Shown one piece after another: positions 24,670 through 32,862 of a stretch of DNA of 64,000 nucleotides. Where the stretch lies: positions 682,001 through 746,000 of the forward strand of contig NZ_JAENJH010000002.1 in the NCBI RefSeq assembly GCF_016595675.1. Reading direction: 5' to 3'. The translations under genes and the position numbers were made by a program. The notes beneath the pieces were generated by a model. The model was not told the DNA's origin. It did no database searches and saw nothing but the letters and a program-made list of their open reading frames with translations. Source of the DNA: Prauserella cavernicola (GTDB taxonomy: Bacteria; Actinomycetota; Actinomycetes; Mycobacteriales; Pseudonocardiaceae). Position 1 is the first letter of the stretch. Each line of letters opens with the position of its first letter.

Positions 24670-25268
24670 TCACCGCGAAGGGTGTCGGTGTCAGGGCCGG
24701 GGAGTACTGGCTGTTCCGGGATCTCGACCTGGACGTCGGTCCTGGGCAGTGCCTCGCGCTCGTCGGCCCGAACGGCAGTGGCAAGTCGACGTTGCTGCGT
24801 TGCTGTTATGGCATGCAGGAGCCGACCGAGGGCGTGCTCACGGTGTTCGGCGAGCAGCCGGACGAACGCGACCGGAGTTTTCGCCGCAACGTCTCGGCGC
24901 TGCTGGACGACTCCGACTTCTTCGCCGAGCTCACACCGTTGCAGCACCTGGACTTGATCGCGGGCTCGTTCGATGTGGAACTGGACTACGACGGGCTGCT
25001 CGCCGACGCAGGCCTCGGCGAGCGCGCCACGGTCTCGGCGGGCCGGTTCTCGGCCGGCCAACGGCGCAGGCTGTTGCTGCTCGGGGCCACCGCCCGGCCG
25101 TTCGATGTGCTGCTGCTCGACGAGCCGGAGCGCGCGCTGGACGCGGCGGGCAAGGAGTGGATCACCACGGTGGTCTCGCGCGCGGTCGCCCGGGGCGCGG
25201 TCGTGGTGCTCGCGACGCACCACCCGCCACTGCTTGACTCGGCCGATCACGTCGTGGATCTGGCGTGA
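24666..25268 (+). CDS. ABC transporter ATP-binding protein
   Basis: 200 residues, short for the family. Walker A is GPNGSGKST, the signature is degenerate (FSAGQRRRLLLLGA), Walker B is VLLLDEPERALD and the H-loop is ATHHP. A TTG start at 24666 is inferred from the four-base overlap with the oxidoreductase stop and the immediate start of homology (ITAKGVGVRAGEYW). It is followed with a four-base GTGA overlap by a membrane protein that is probably its permease. Substrate unknown. Confidence 0.85.
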   Translation: MITAKGVGVRAGEYWLFRDLDLDVGPGQCLALVGPNGSGKSTLLRCCYGMQEPTEGVLTVFGEQPDERDRSFRRNVSALLDDSDFFAELTPLQHLDLIAGSFDVELDYDGLLADAGLGERATVSAGRFSAGQRRRLLLLGATARPFDVLLLDEPERALDAAGKEWITTVVSRAVARGAVVVLATHHPPLLDSADHVVDLA

Positions 25269-26464
25269 CGGCGACCGCGGTCCGGGTGCCCGGCCGCGCC
25301 CGGTTCGGCGGACTCCTCTCCGGCGACACCCCGACGTTCATCGCGGTGTTCGCGTTCGGCTGGCTGGTGATGGCGTTCTTCCGGCTCGAGTGGTGGCGCT
25401 CGGTGCTCTTCGCCGGGATGGCCGCCCACCCGCCGGTCCTGCTCGGGTTGTTCGCCGTGCTCGCCGTGCTGTTGCTCGGTTCGATGCTGAACCGCTCGTT
25501 CCTGTGGGCCGAGCCCGCGGTGCTCACCTGGCTCGACTTCACCGGGCACGACCGCGTTCGCCTGGTCAGTGGTCGCGTGTGGACGGTGTGGTTCGGGAGG
25601 CTGCTCGCGCTTGGCTACCTCGGTGCGCTGCTCGCCGCGGCCGCCACTGTTCCACTGTGGACCTGGTACGCGGGCTTCGGTGTGCTGGTGCTCGTCACGG
25701 CTGTGGTGCTGCCGCGCGCCGCCGGAGTGGGCCCGCCGCTACGGCTGCCCGTCGCGGTGGCCGCTGGGCGGCAGCGGCTCGTGGACGGCTGGTCGGCACG
25801 CGTGGTGCGCCTGGTCTCGGTGACCTTCCTCGATCCGAGCATGATGCTGCCGTCGGCCCACCCGGTGCCGGGCAGGCCCGTGCGCTCGGTGGCGGCGTTC
25901 GCGCTCGCCGGGATGGCGGCCCGCGCGCGGTTCGCGGTGCCCGCCGTGTTGCTGGCCTCGGTGGTGGCGCTCGCGCACGTCGCGCTGCCGGGTGTGCCCG
26001 ACGCGGTATTGGTCGGGCTCGGCGCGTACGCGGCGCTGCTGCCCTTCGGCGGCGGGATCGGGCAGCTGTGGCGCTCGCCGGGACTGCGCCGCTGGCTCGA
26101 CGTCTCCGACCGCGCGCTGCGCGGCTGGCACGCCGCGGCGCTGGGCGGGCTCGCCTTGGGCTGGGCACTGGTGGCGTTCGCGGGCACGGTGCTGCTCGGC
26201 TCGCCGCTCGCGGGAGCCGCGTGGCTCGCGGTGCCGCTCGCGGCTGCGATGGTGCTGCGCACCGCCACGCGTCCGCCGATCGGCTACGACTCCCCAGGCA
26301 TGACGGACACACCGTTCGGCCCGGCACCCGTCCGCCTCGTCGCGCAGGCGGTGCGGGGGCCGGACCTCGGTGTGCTCGGCGTGCTGGTGCTCGTCTCCCA
26401 GCCCTCCGGTGTGCTCACCGTGCTGGTGACGCTCGGGCTCGTCGTCTGGGGAGTGCTGCGCTGA
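25265..26464 (+). CDS. Multi-pass membrane protein, likely partner of the ABC ATPase
   Basis: 399 residues with about ten hydrophobic segments, for example VLLGLFAVLAVLLLGSML, LGYLGALLAAAATVPLW and LGVLVLVSQPSGVLTVLV. It resembles actinobacterial membrane proteins found next to short ABC ATPases (DUF6297-like, from memory). Arginine-rich loops such as RQRLVDGWSARVVR face the cytoplasm by the positive-inside rule. The GTG start overlaps the ATPase stop by four bases. It may act as the transmembrane half of an exporter; there is no direct motif for transport. Confidence 0.72.
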   Translation: MTATAVRVPGRARFGGLLSGDTPTFIAVFAFGWLVMAFFRLEWWRSVLFAGMAAHPPVLLGLFAVLAVLLLGSMLNRSFLWAEPAVLTWLDFTGHDRVRLVSGRVWTVWFGRLLALGYLGALLAAAATVPLWTWYAGFGVLVLVTAVVLPRAAGVGPPLRLPVAVAAGRQRLVDGWSARVVRLVSVTFLDPSMMLPSAHPVPGRPVRSVAAFALAGMAARARFAVPAVLLASVVALAHVALPGVPDAVLVGLGAYAALLPFGGGIGQLWRSPGLRRWLDVSDRALRGWHAAALGGLALGWALVAFAGTVLLGSPLAGAAWLAVPLAAAMVLRTATRPPIGYDSPGMTDTPFGPAPVRLVAQAVRGPDLGVLGVLVLVSQPSGVLTVLVTLGLVVWGVLR

Positions 26465-26466
26465 CG

Positions 26467-27753
26467 CTAGTTGAAGATGCCGATGATCTCGTCCACCGCC
26501 AGGTAGGCGAACAGCGCGAGGCACACCACGAGCAGGCTGTTGGACAGCCAGTGCGAACGGCCCTCGCGCGGCACGCGGCTGGAGTTGAGCAACACCAGCA
26601 GCGTTCCGGCGAGGAACGGCATGAACAACGCGCCCAGCACGCCGTAGACCACGGTGAGCTGGAACGGTCGGTCGAGGAAGAGCAGCGCCATCGGCGGGAA
26701 CGTCAGCCACAGCACGTATCCGCGGAACGCGGGGCTCTTCTCGCCCGCCTTGCGGTCGTAGTCCTCGAGCCCGTACTCCGCGTCCGCGGGTAGCCGCCAC
26801 GTGCGCCACCAGTCGGCGAACAGCAGGCTCACGCCGTTCCACACGCCGATCAGCGAGGTGAAGGAGACGGCGAAGAAGCCGATCAGGAACGGGATCCGGG
26901 CCCACTCGCCGTAGTCCTGCGCGAGCACGTTGCCGAGCGTCAGCAGGCCCTCGTCGCCGGAGACGATGTCGGTGCCCATCAGGATCTCGGCGCCGACCAC
27001 GAGCATCGCGACCACGAAGATCGCCGTGGTCACGTAGCCGACGGTGTTGTCCAGCCGCATCATCGGGAGCCACTTGGACGAGCGCCAGCCCTTGGCCATC
27101 GTCCAGTAGCCGTAGGCGGCCATCGTGATCGTGCCGCCGACGCCGCCGATGAGTCCGAGCGCGTAGATGAACGAGCCGTCGGGCAGCGTCGGCACGAAAC
27201 CGGACGCCGCGTCGAGCAGGTTGGGAGCCACCAGGATCGCGGTGCCCACCACGGTCACGAACATGACGCCGACGAAGATCGTCATGATCTTCTCGATCAG
27301 CGCGTAGCGGCCGAACCAGATCAGGGCGAGCCCCGCGAGGCCGCAGACGATGCCCCACACCCGCAGCGAGATGTCGGGGAAGAGCGCGTTGAGCGGGAGG
27401 CCGGACGCCGACATCGCGGTGGCGCCGTAGACGAATCCCCACACGACGGCGTAGGCGCCGAAGTAGACGAGCACGCCCCTGCCCAGCGTGCGCCAGCCGC
27501 CGAGCATCGTGCTGCCCGAGGTCAGGTGCCACCTGCCGACCGCCTCGGCGAGCGCGATCTTGAAGATGGCCCCGACGACCACGGCCCACAGCAGGGCGTA
27601 GCCGTAGCGCGAACCCGCGACCATGGTGGCGACCAGGTCGCCCGCGCCGACGCCCGTGGCGGCGGCCATGATGCCAGGGCCTACCTGCTTGATTTTGGCC
27701 TTCCAGCCGACAGGTACATCCTTGACGTCCTCGTGCCCGACCTCGTGAGACAT
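26467..27753 (-). CDS. Nramp-related metal ion transporter with altered metal-binding motifs
   Basis: 428 residues, eleven or so membrane segments. The overall Nramp pattern is clear (PGIMAAATGVGAGDLVA in TM1; FGRYALIEKIMTIFVGVMF; GTITMAAYGYW in TM6). However, the canonical TM1 DPGN is replaced by GAGD and the TM6 MPHN by AAYGYW-type sequence, so the usual Mn/Fe coordination is absent. It probably transports a different ion or works by a different mechanism. No strong Shine-Dalgarno is seen before ATG 27753. It converges with the membrane-protein gene two bases away. Confidence 0.82.
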   Translation of the reverse strand: MSHEVGHEDVKDVPVGWKAKIKQVGPGIMAAATGVGAGDLVATMVAGSRYGYALLWAVVVGAIFKIALAEAVGRWHLTSGSTMLGGWRTLGRGVLVYFGAYAVVWGFVYGATAMSASGLPLNALFPDISLRVWGIVCGLAGLALIWFGRYALIEKIMTIFVGVMFVTVVGTAILVAPNLLDAASGFVPTLPDGSFIYALGLIGGVGGTITMAAYGYWTMAKGWRSSKWLPMMRLDNTVGYVTTAIFVVAMLVVGAEILMGTDIVSGDEGLLTLGNVLAQDYGEWARIPFLIGFFAVSFTSLIGVWNGVSLLFADWWRTWRLPADAEYGLEDYDRKAGEKSPAFRGYVLWLTFPPMALLFLDRPFQLTVVYGVLGALFMPFLAGTLLVLLNSSRVPREGRSHWLSNSLLVVCLALFAYLAVDEIIGIFN

Positions 27754-27827
27754 GCCCGGTAACGTAACCCGCTCAAGCCCTCAACGGAACCAGGGCGATT
27801 CGGGCGATGACACAACCGTGATCTGGC

Positions 27828-28100
27828 TCAGGAGACGCGGGGCAGCGAGCCCGGTTCCGCGGTCTCGACCAGGCCGCGCAGCGCGTCGAGCGAGAGGCCG
27901 ACGGCATCGGCGACGGCGACGACCGTGAAGAACGCGGGGGTCGGGATCCGGCCGGTCTCGATCTTGCGGAGCGTCTCGACGGAGATCCCGGCCTGCGCGG
28001 CGACCTCCACCATGCTCCGGACGCCCCTGACCTCTCGGAGCGCGGCTCCCAGCCGCTCGCCGCGGGCCCGTTCTGCTTCGCTCAACGGCACTCGCACCAC
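27828..28100 (-). CDS. Small XRE-family HTH regulator
   Basis: 90 residues. A single helix-turn-helix domain (LREVRGVRSMVEVAAQAGIS, then VETLRKIETGRIPTP, then FFTVVAVADAVGLSLDAL) fills the protein; there is no sensor domain. GTG 28100 opens a GTG-GTG-CGA-GTG run. A TATTAGTAT-type AT-rich stretch about 20 bases upstream may be its -10. Its upstream region holds tandem TGTGGAC-type repeats and an inverted pair TGTACACA/TGTGTACA that could be an operator. It may control the Nramp-related gene downstream on the same strand (74-base gap). Confidence 0.85.
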   Translation of the reverse strand: MVRVPLSEAERARGERLGAALREVRGVRSMVEVAAQAGISVETLRKIETGRIPTPAFFTVVAVADAVGLSLDALRGLVETAEPGSLPRVS

Positions 28101-28127
28101 GGCTCAGATACTAATACCGCTCGCGGC

Positions 28128-28193
28128 TGTACACACAGCCTGTGGACAACTCTGTGTACAACCTGTGGATCACTGTGGACGAGCGGTGGACGA
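28128..28193. repeat. Tandem DnaA-box-like repeats upstream of the XRE gene
   Basis: Nine-base units start at 28141 (TGTGGACAA, a perfect actinobacterial DnaA box in reverse), 28153 (TGTGTACAA), 28164 (TGTGGATCA), 28174 (TGTGGACGA) and, weaker, 28185 (GGTGGACGA). Start-to-start distances are 12, 11, 10 and 11 bases, close to one helical turn. TGTACACA at 28128 and TGTGTACA at 28153 form a perfect inverted pair. This may be a DnaA titration/regulatory cluster or the operator of the XRE regulator. Confidence 0.6.
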
Positions 28194-28196
28194 AAA

Positions 28197-28230
28197 ACGG
28201 GGGCGCCCTCGCGAACGAGAGCGCCCCCGT
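28197..28230 (-). terminator. Rho-independent terminator of the secreted peptidase gene
   Basis: ACGGGGGCGC pairs perfectly with GCGCCCCCGT; on the minus strand the stem is followed by TTTTTCG. It lies 17 bases past the stop of the minus-strand gene at 28247. Confidence 0.9.
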
Positions 28231-28246
28231 GGGTGTCCGGGCCGGG

Positions 28247-29842
28247 TCAGGCGCCCGGCGGCACCGGCAGTGGCATTCCGGGGCACGACCTGTCGTCCGG
28301 CACCACGCCGTCGACCAGATAGTCCTCGACGACACCGTCGGCGCAGTCGTTGCCGCCCGCGTAGATGCCGTGATCGCCCTCGTCGGTGATCGTCAGCATC
28401 CGCGAGCCCTCGAACGCCTCGTGGGCGCGCCGCGCGCCCTCGATCGGCGTGGCCGGGTCGTGCTCGGACTGCACGATCAGCACCGGGGGCACACCCTCGC
28501 CGTCCAGCTTCGGCAGCTTCGCGGGCTTGTTCTTCCAGAAGATGCACGGTTGCACCAGCCAGGCCCAGCCGAGCAACGGGTACTGCTGCCCCAGCTCCTC
28601 GGACTGCCGGACCACGCTGTTGCGGTTGGCGTTCCACGGACCCTCGTTGCAGGGGATCGTCCAGAAGCTCGCGTCGTAGGAGTCGGCGTACTCGCCGGGT
28701 ACGACCAGCGGCTGCGGACCGAGCACCTCGGCCTCGGGCACGTTCGCCGCGACCGTCGCCAGCGCGGAGGCCTGCTGCTCCTCGGTCGCGGACTCCTCGG
28801 TGAGCGTCCGCACGCTCACCAGATAGTCGGCGAGGTCGGGGAAGACCGACTTGTCGTAGAGCTGCGTGGCGATCGTCGAGTCGAGTTCGTTCGCCCCGAG
28901 CGGCTCGCCCTCGAAGTCCACCGGCTGCTCGGCCAGCGCGGCGCGGACCTGCTCGTAGGTCTCACGGGTTTGCTCGCCCGTGGTGCCGAAGCCGTAGACC
29001 GAGTCGTACTTCGCCAGCCACGGCAGGAAGTCCTCGCGCCAGCGGCGCTCGAAGCCCAGCGGCTGCCAGTCGAACGACTTCTGCCAGGTGGTGGTGAACT
29101 CGGTGGCCGAGTCGAGCACGAACCGGCCGGTGTGCTCGGGGAACTCCTGCGCGTAGTGCGCGCCGAGCCACGTGCCCGCCGAGTAGCCGACCCAGTTGAT
29201 CGTGTCCCTGCCCAGCAGCGAGCGGAGCAGGTCGATGTCGCGGATGGTCTGGGAGGTGTTGACCAGCGGGCCGAGCTCGCCGGACTTGAACTGGCACGAC
29301 TCGGCGGCGTACTTGGTGGCGTCGAGGATCAGGTCCAGGTTCTTCCTGCTGCGGTCCCTCGGGTCCAGTGCGCTGCCCGTGCCGATCGCGCCGCCGCACG
29401 TGATGCTGGTGCTCTTGCCGGTGCCACGCGGGTCCAGACCGATGATCTCCTGCTGCTCCCGGAGCCGGTCCTGGTCGCGCAGTCGCGCCGGGAAGCTGCG
29501 GCCGGGCGCTCCGGGGCCGCCGGGGTTGGTGATGACGCTCGCCGTCGCGGGCCCTCCGGTCGCCTTGAGCCTGCTGACCGCGATGGTGAGATCGGTGCCC
29601 TCGTCGGGGTCGTCCCAGTCACGCGGGGCGAGGAACGTGGCGCACTCGATGTCCTCGGCGCCCTCGGGCGGGGCCGAGGGCAGCTCGTCCTCACCGCAGG
29701 GGTGCCAGTCGAGCGTCTGGTCCGCGTAGCGCGCGGGGAACTCGGGTGCGTCGGCGGTCTGCTGCCCCAGCGCCGGGGTGGTTCCGGCCAGCAGCGAGGC
29801 TGCCATCGCCGGGACGACCACGGCGAGGCGAAGTCTTCTCAT
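28247..29842 (-). CDS. Secreted alpha/beta-hydrolase, tripeptidyl-aminopeptidase (TAP) family
   Basis: 531 residues. A signal peptide is visible (RRLRLAVVVPAMAASLLAG, cleavage likely after PALG). The oxyanion region VITNPGGPGAPG is typical of TAP-like enzymes. The nucleophile elbow is GYSAGTW, the catalytic Asp is in EHDPATP and the His in GDHGIY. Such enzymes release tripeptides or amino acids from peptide N-termini outside the cell; some relatives hydrolyse esters. It ends at a strong terminator. Probably monocistronic, with 99 bases to the next gene. Confidence 0.9.
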   Translation of the reverse strand: MRRLRLAVVVPAMAASLLAGTTPALGQQTADAPEFPARYADQTLDWHPCGEDELPSAPPEGAEDIECATFLAPRDWDDPDEGTDLTIAVSRLKATGGPATASVITNPGGPGAPGRSFPARLRDQDRLREQQEIIGLDPRGTGKSTSITCGGAIGTGSALDPRDRSRKNLDLILDATKYAAESCQFKSGELGPLVNTSQTIRDIDLLRSLLGRDTINWVGYSAGTWLGAHYAQEFPEHTGRFVLDSATEFTTTWQKSFDWQPLGFERRWREDFLPWLAKYDSVYGFGTTGEQTRETYEQVRAALAEQPVDFEGEPLGANELDSTIATQLYDKSVFPDLADYLVSVRTLTEESATEEQQASALATVAANVPEAEVLGPQPLVVPGEYADSYDASFWTIPCNEGPWNANRNSVVRQSEELGQQYPLLGWAWLVQPCIFWKNKPAKLPKLDGEGVPPVLIVQSEHDPATPIEGARRAHEAFEGSRMLTITDEGDHGIYAGGNDCADGVVEDYLVDGVVPDDRSCPGMPLPVPPGA

Positions 29843-29941
29843 GTTGTTGCCCCTCGAATTGGTGTGCCGGCCGACATTGAATCCCGCGGGGGACGCACCG
29901 GCAACCGGTCGTTCGTCGGGTCCTAAGTGGTCCTGCGGGGA

Positions 29942-30841
29942 CTAGCGGGGCAAAGGCGACGAACCGATACCGCGCAGCGAGCCGTTCACCGGGGCTTCGG
30001 TCTCGGCGTAGCAGGTGATGTTGGTGAAGCCGTGGCTCCAGTTGGTCTGATCCGGCCAGCGCCACGACGCCGCGACGTCGTCGCGGGCGGAGCCCAGGTA
30101 CTCGCTCAGCAGCTGCCTGCACGAGGGTGCGGCCTCGGCGTTGAACTGCTCGTCGCTGGGGAACTTCTCGCCCGCGTTGCCGACGGGCACCGCGCCGATG
30201 GCCTCGGCCCGGTGCGGGTCGTCGCACGGCACCTGCTGCGGCAGTTCCTGCGAGGGCCGCACCGACGAGCAGAGCTGGAACTCGAAACGCCGTTCGCCCG
30301 CCAGCACGTCGCGGGCGGAGCCCGTGCGCGACTGCGCCTCACCGCCGGGGCTCAGCTGGGCGACGCCGCAGCGGTACCAGCGATCGCCCGCCTGCCAGTC
30401 GTCCTTGTCGGCCCACAACATCCAGGCGCCGAGCGTGGTGGCGTCGTACTGGGCGCTACCGAGGTAGTCGGCCGCCGCCTGCCTGCACTCCGGGAACACC
30501 TCGGCGAAGATCGTGGCCTTGTCCGGGGACTCCGAGGGCAGCCCGCTGCCGAACGTGCCCTCCTTGGTGATCTCCACGGTGTGCGGCTGCGCGCAGTCCA
30601 CTGCGGAGGTGTCGCTGCCGTCGACGCACTCTCCGGGTGCCGCGGGCTCGGCGGCCTCGGTTCCCCGCTCGGCCGGAGCCGAGGGCTCGCCCGCGTTGGT
30701 GCTGGTCACGGACGGGTCGGCATCCGGTGAGCCGCCGGACTCGTCCGCGGAGGGCGTGCCACCGACCTGGCTGGCACACGCCGACAGCGTCACGGCGGCC
30801 GCCAGCACGACCGCGGAAAGCATTCGCCCATGTCTCGACAT
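29942..30841 (-). CDS. Septum-formation family lipoprotein
   Basis: 299 residues. The lipoprotein signal MLSAVVLAAAVTLSACAS places the lipidated Cys in LSAC. A Ser/Asp/Glu-rich linker (about 25-70) follows, then two copies of a Cys-containing module (GECVDGSDTSAVDCAQPHTV to WYRCGVAQL; FEFQLCSSV to ITCYAETE) with the CxxPHxVE-like feature of the Septum_form family. The protein is predicted to sit outside the membrane and is implicated by family in division-site events. The Cys residues probably pair as disulfides. No partner gene is adjacent. Confidence 0.82.
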   Translation of the reverse strand: MSRHGRMLSAVVLAAAVTLSACASQVGGTPSADESGGSPDADPSVTSTNAGEPSAPAERGTEAAEPAAPGECVDGSDTSAVDCAQPHTVEITKEGTFGSGLPSESPDKATIFAEVFPECRQAAADYLGSAQYDATTLGAWMLWADKDDWQAGDRWYRCGVAQLSPGGEAQSRTGSARDVLAGERRFEFQLCSSVRPSQELPQQVPCDDPHRAEAIGAVPVGNAGEKFPSDEQFNAEAAPSCRQLLSEYLGSARDDVAASWRWPDQTNWSHGFTNITCYAETEAPVNGSLRGIGSSPLPR

Positions 30842-30940
30842 CGGTACAGACCCTACCGAGGGACCGCATCGAAGACTTAAGGTCGACGCCGCATTACCGG
30901 TGGGTCATTCACATGTCATCACGAGAGCTGGTGAACTGCT

Positions 30941-31219
30941 GTGGCAGCGCAAAGCGGCGCGAAGGGTTCCGGGCTGCGGTTCAGCCCCTGGAACCTGTTA
31001 CTGATCATTCCGTTCTGGATCTTGCTGACTCCCCTCTACAACCGGGTCGAGCCCACGTTGTTCGGGATGCCGTTCTTCTACTGGTTCCAGTTCGTCGGCA
31101 TCGCGGTCGGCGTCACCTGCACGACGCTCGTGTACTTCGGGACGAAGAACCGGCGGGGCTCCGCCCCTCGCACCGAGCCGACCGACGTCGACGACCTCGA
31201 TGAGGGGAGCCTGCGATGA
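30941..31219 (+). CDS. DUF3311 small membrane protein, partner of MctP
   Basis: 92 residues with two membrane segments (WNLLLIIPFWILLTPLYN; FFYWFQFVGIAVGVTCTTLVYF) and a hydrophilic C-terminal tail. DUF3311 proteins are regularly encoded just before sodium/solute symporters and probably act as an accessory subunit. GTG 30941 is the start. The stop overlaps the symporter ATG by four bases. Confidence 0.88.
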   Translation: MAAQSGAKGSGLRFSPWNLLLIIPFWILLTPLYNRVEPTLFGMPFFYWFQFVGIAVGVTCTTLVYFGTKNRRGSAPRTEPTDVDDLDEGSLR

Positions 31220-32862
31220 CCGACCTGCAATGGCCGGAACTGATCATCTTCTCGACGCTGTTCCTGCTGGTCACCGTGCTGGGCTTCGTGGCCGCGCGGT
31301 GGAAGGCGGGTGACACGCTCGACCACCTCGACGAGTGGGGTCTCGGCGGCCGCAAGTTCGGCTCCTGGATCACGTGGTTCCTGATCGGTGGCGACCTCTA
31401 CACGGCGTACACGTTCGTCGCGGTGCCCGCGCTGCTGTTCGGCGCGGGCGCGATGGGCTTCTTCGCGCTGCCGTACACGATCCTGGCCTACCCGCTGGTG
31501 TTCCTGCCGCTGCTGCGCCTGTGGTCGGTGTCGAGGGCCCGCGGCTACGTGACGCCCGCCGACTTCGTGCGCGGGCGCTACGGCTCGCCGTTGCTGGCCA
31601 CGCTCATCGCGGTGACCGGCATCGTGGCGACGATGCCCTACATCGCGCTGCAGCTGGTCGGCCTCGAGGCGGTGCTGCGGACGATGGGCTTCAACGCGGG
31701 CGGCTTCCTCGGCCACCTGCCGCTGCTGATCGCGTTCATCATCCTGGCGGTCTACACGTACCAGTCGGGCCTGCGTGCGCCCGCGCTGATCGCGTTCGTC
31801 AAGGACCTGCTCGTCTACATCGTCATCATCGTCGCGGTGATCTACCTGCCCATCAAGCTGGGCGGCTGGGACTCGATCTTCGGTGCGGCGCAGGAGAAGT
31901 TCGCGGCGACCGACGCCGAGAGTGACGGCATTCTGCTCAACGGCAACAATCAGCTCCAGTACGCCACGCTGGCACTGGGTTCGGCGCTCGCGCTGTTCCT
32001 CTACCCGCACTCGGTCACCGGTGTGCTGGCCTCGCGCGGGCGCAACGTGCTCAAGCGCAACATGTCCGCGCTGCCCGCGTACTCGCTGTTGCTCGGTCTG
32101 CTGGCACTGCTCGGTTTCGCGGCGATCGCGGCCGGCACGGAGGCGATCACCAACCAGGCCACCGGAAACCCGGACACGAACACCATCGTGCCGAAGCTGT
32201 TCGACGACCAGTTCCCGTCGTGGTTCGCGGGCATCGCCTTCGCCGCGATCGGGATCGGCGCGCTCGTTCCGGCGGCGATCATGTCGATCGCGGCCGCGAA
32301 CCTGTGGACCCGCAACATCTACAAGGAGTTCATCAAGCGCGACGCCACGCCCAAGGAGGAGGCACGGCAGGCCAAGCTCTCCTCGCTGATCGTCAAGTTC
32401 GGCGCGGTGGCGTGCATCCTGTTCCTCGACCCGCAGTTCTCGATCGACCTGCAGTTGATCGGCGGTGTGATCATCCTGCAGACGCTGCCGGCCGTGGCCA
32501 TCGCGCTCTACACGCGCTGGCTGCACCGGTGGGGACTCGTCGCGGGCTGGATCATCGGCATGGGCTGGGGAATGACGCTGCTCTACGGCATCCCGAACCC
32601 GGCGACGGGCAGGGAGCACTTCGGTGGCGCGGCGCTCGCGCTGGACAAGCTGAACATCTTCGGCTGGCAGCCGTTCGCGGGCTCCACGGTGCAGATCTAC
32701 GTCGGCATCGTGGCGCTGCTGGCCAACCTGCTGGTGGCCGCGGTGGTGAGTGTGATCGCGCGTCAGCTCAAGGTGTCCAACGGAACCGACACCACAGTGG
32801 ATGCCGACTACCACGTCGACGAGGGCGACGAGGACCTCCGCCCGGTCGCCGCGCCTCACTGA
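31216..32862 (+). CDS. mctP: MctP-like monocarboxylate permease (sodium:solute symporter family)
   Basis: 548 residues, about 13 membrane segments, the normal size of SSS transporters. The region GDLYTAYTFVAVPALLFGAG and the motif RSRGYVTPADFV-like sequence (SRARGYVTPADFVRGRYG) are typical. The MctP/MctC group takes up pyruvate, lactate, acetate or propionate with protons or sodium. Pairing with DUF3311 supports this. The gene converges with the sigma-factor gene and overlaps its stop by seven bases. Exact substrate is inference. Confidence 0.85.
   Translation: MTDLQWPELIIFSTLFLLVTVLGFVAARWKAGDTLDHLDEWGLGGRKFGSWITWFLIGGDLYTAYTFVAVPALLFGAGAMGFFALPYTILAYPLVFLPLLRLWSVSRARGYVTPADFVRGRYGSPLLATLIAVTGIVATMPYIALQLVGLEAVLRTMGFNAGGFLGHLPLLIAFIILAVYTYQSGLRAPALIAFVKDLLVYIVIIVAVIYLPIKLGGWDSIFGAAQEKFAATDAESDGILLNGNNQLQYATLALGSALALFLYPHSVTGVLASRGRNVLKRNMSALPAYSLLLGLLALLGFAAIAAGTEAITNQATGNPDTNTIVPKLFDDQFPSWFAGIAFAAIGIGALVPAAIMSIAAANLWTRNIYKEFIKRDATPKEEARQAKLSSLIVKFGAVACILFLDPQFSIDLQLIGGVIILQTLPAVAIALYTRWLHRWGLVAGWIIGMGWGMTLLYGIPNPATGREHFGGAALALDKLNIFGWQPFAGSTVQIYVGIVALLANLLVAAVVSVIARQLKVSNGTDTTVDADYHVDEGDEDLRPVAAPH

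Noticed and set aside
28128-28193. Chromosomal replication origin
   Set aside because: DnaA-box-like repeats are few, and no dnaA, dnaN, gyrB or AT-rich unwinding region is nearby.
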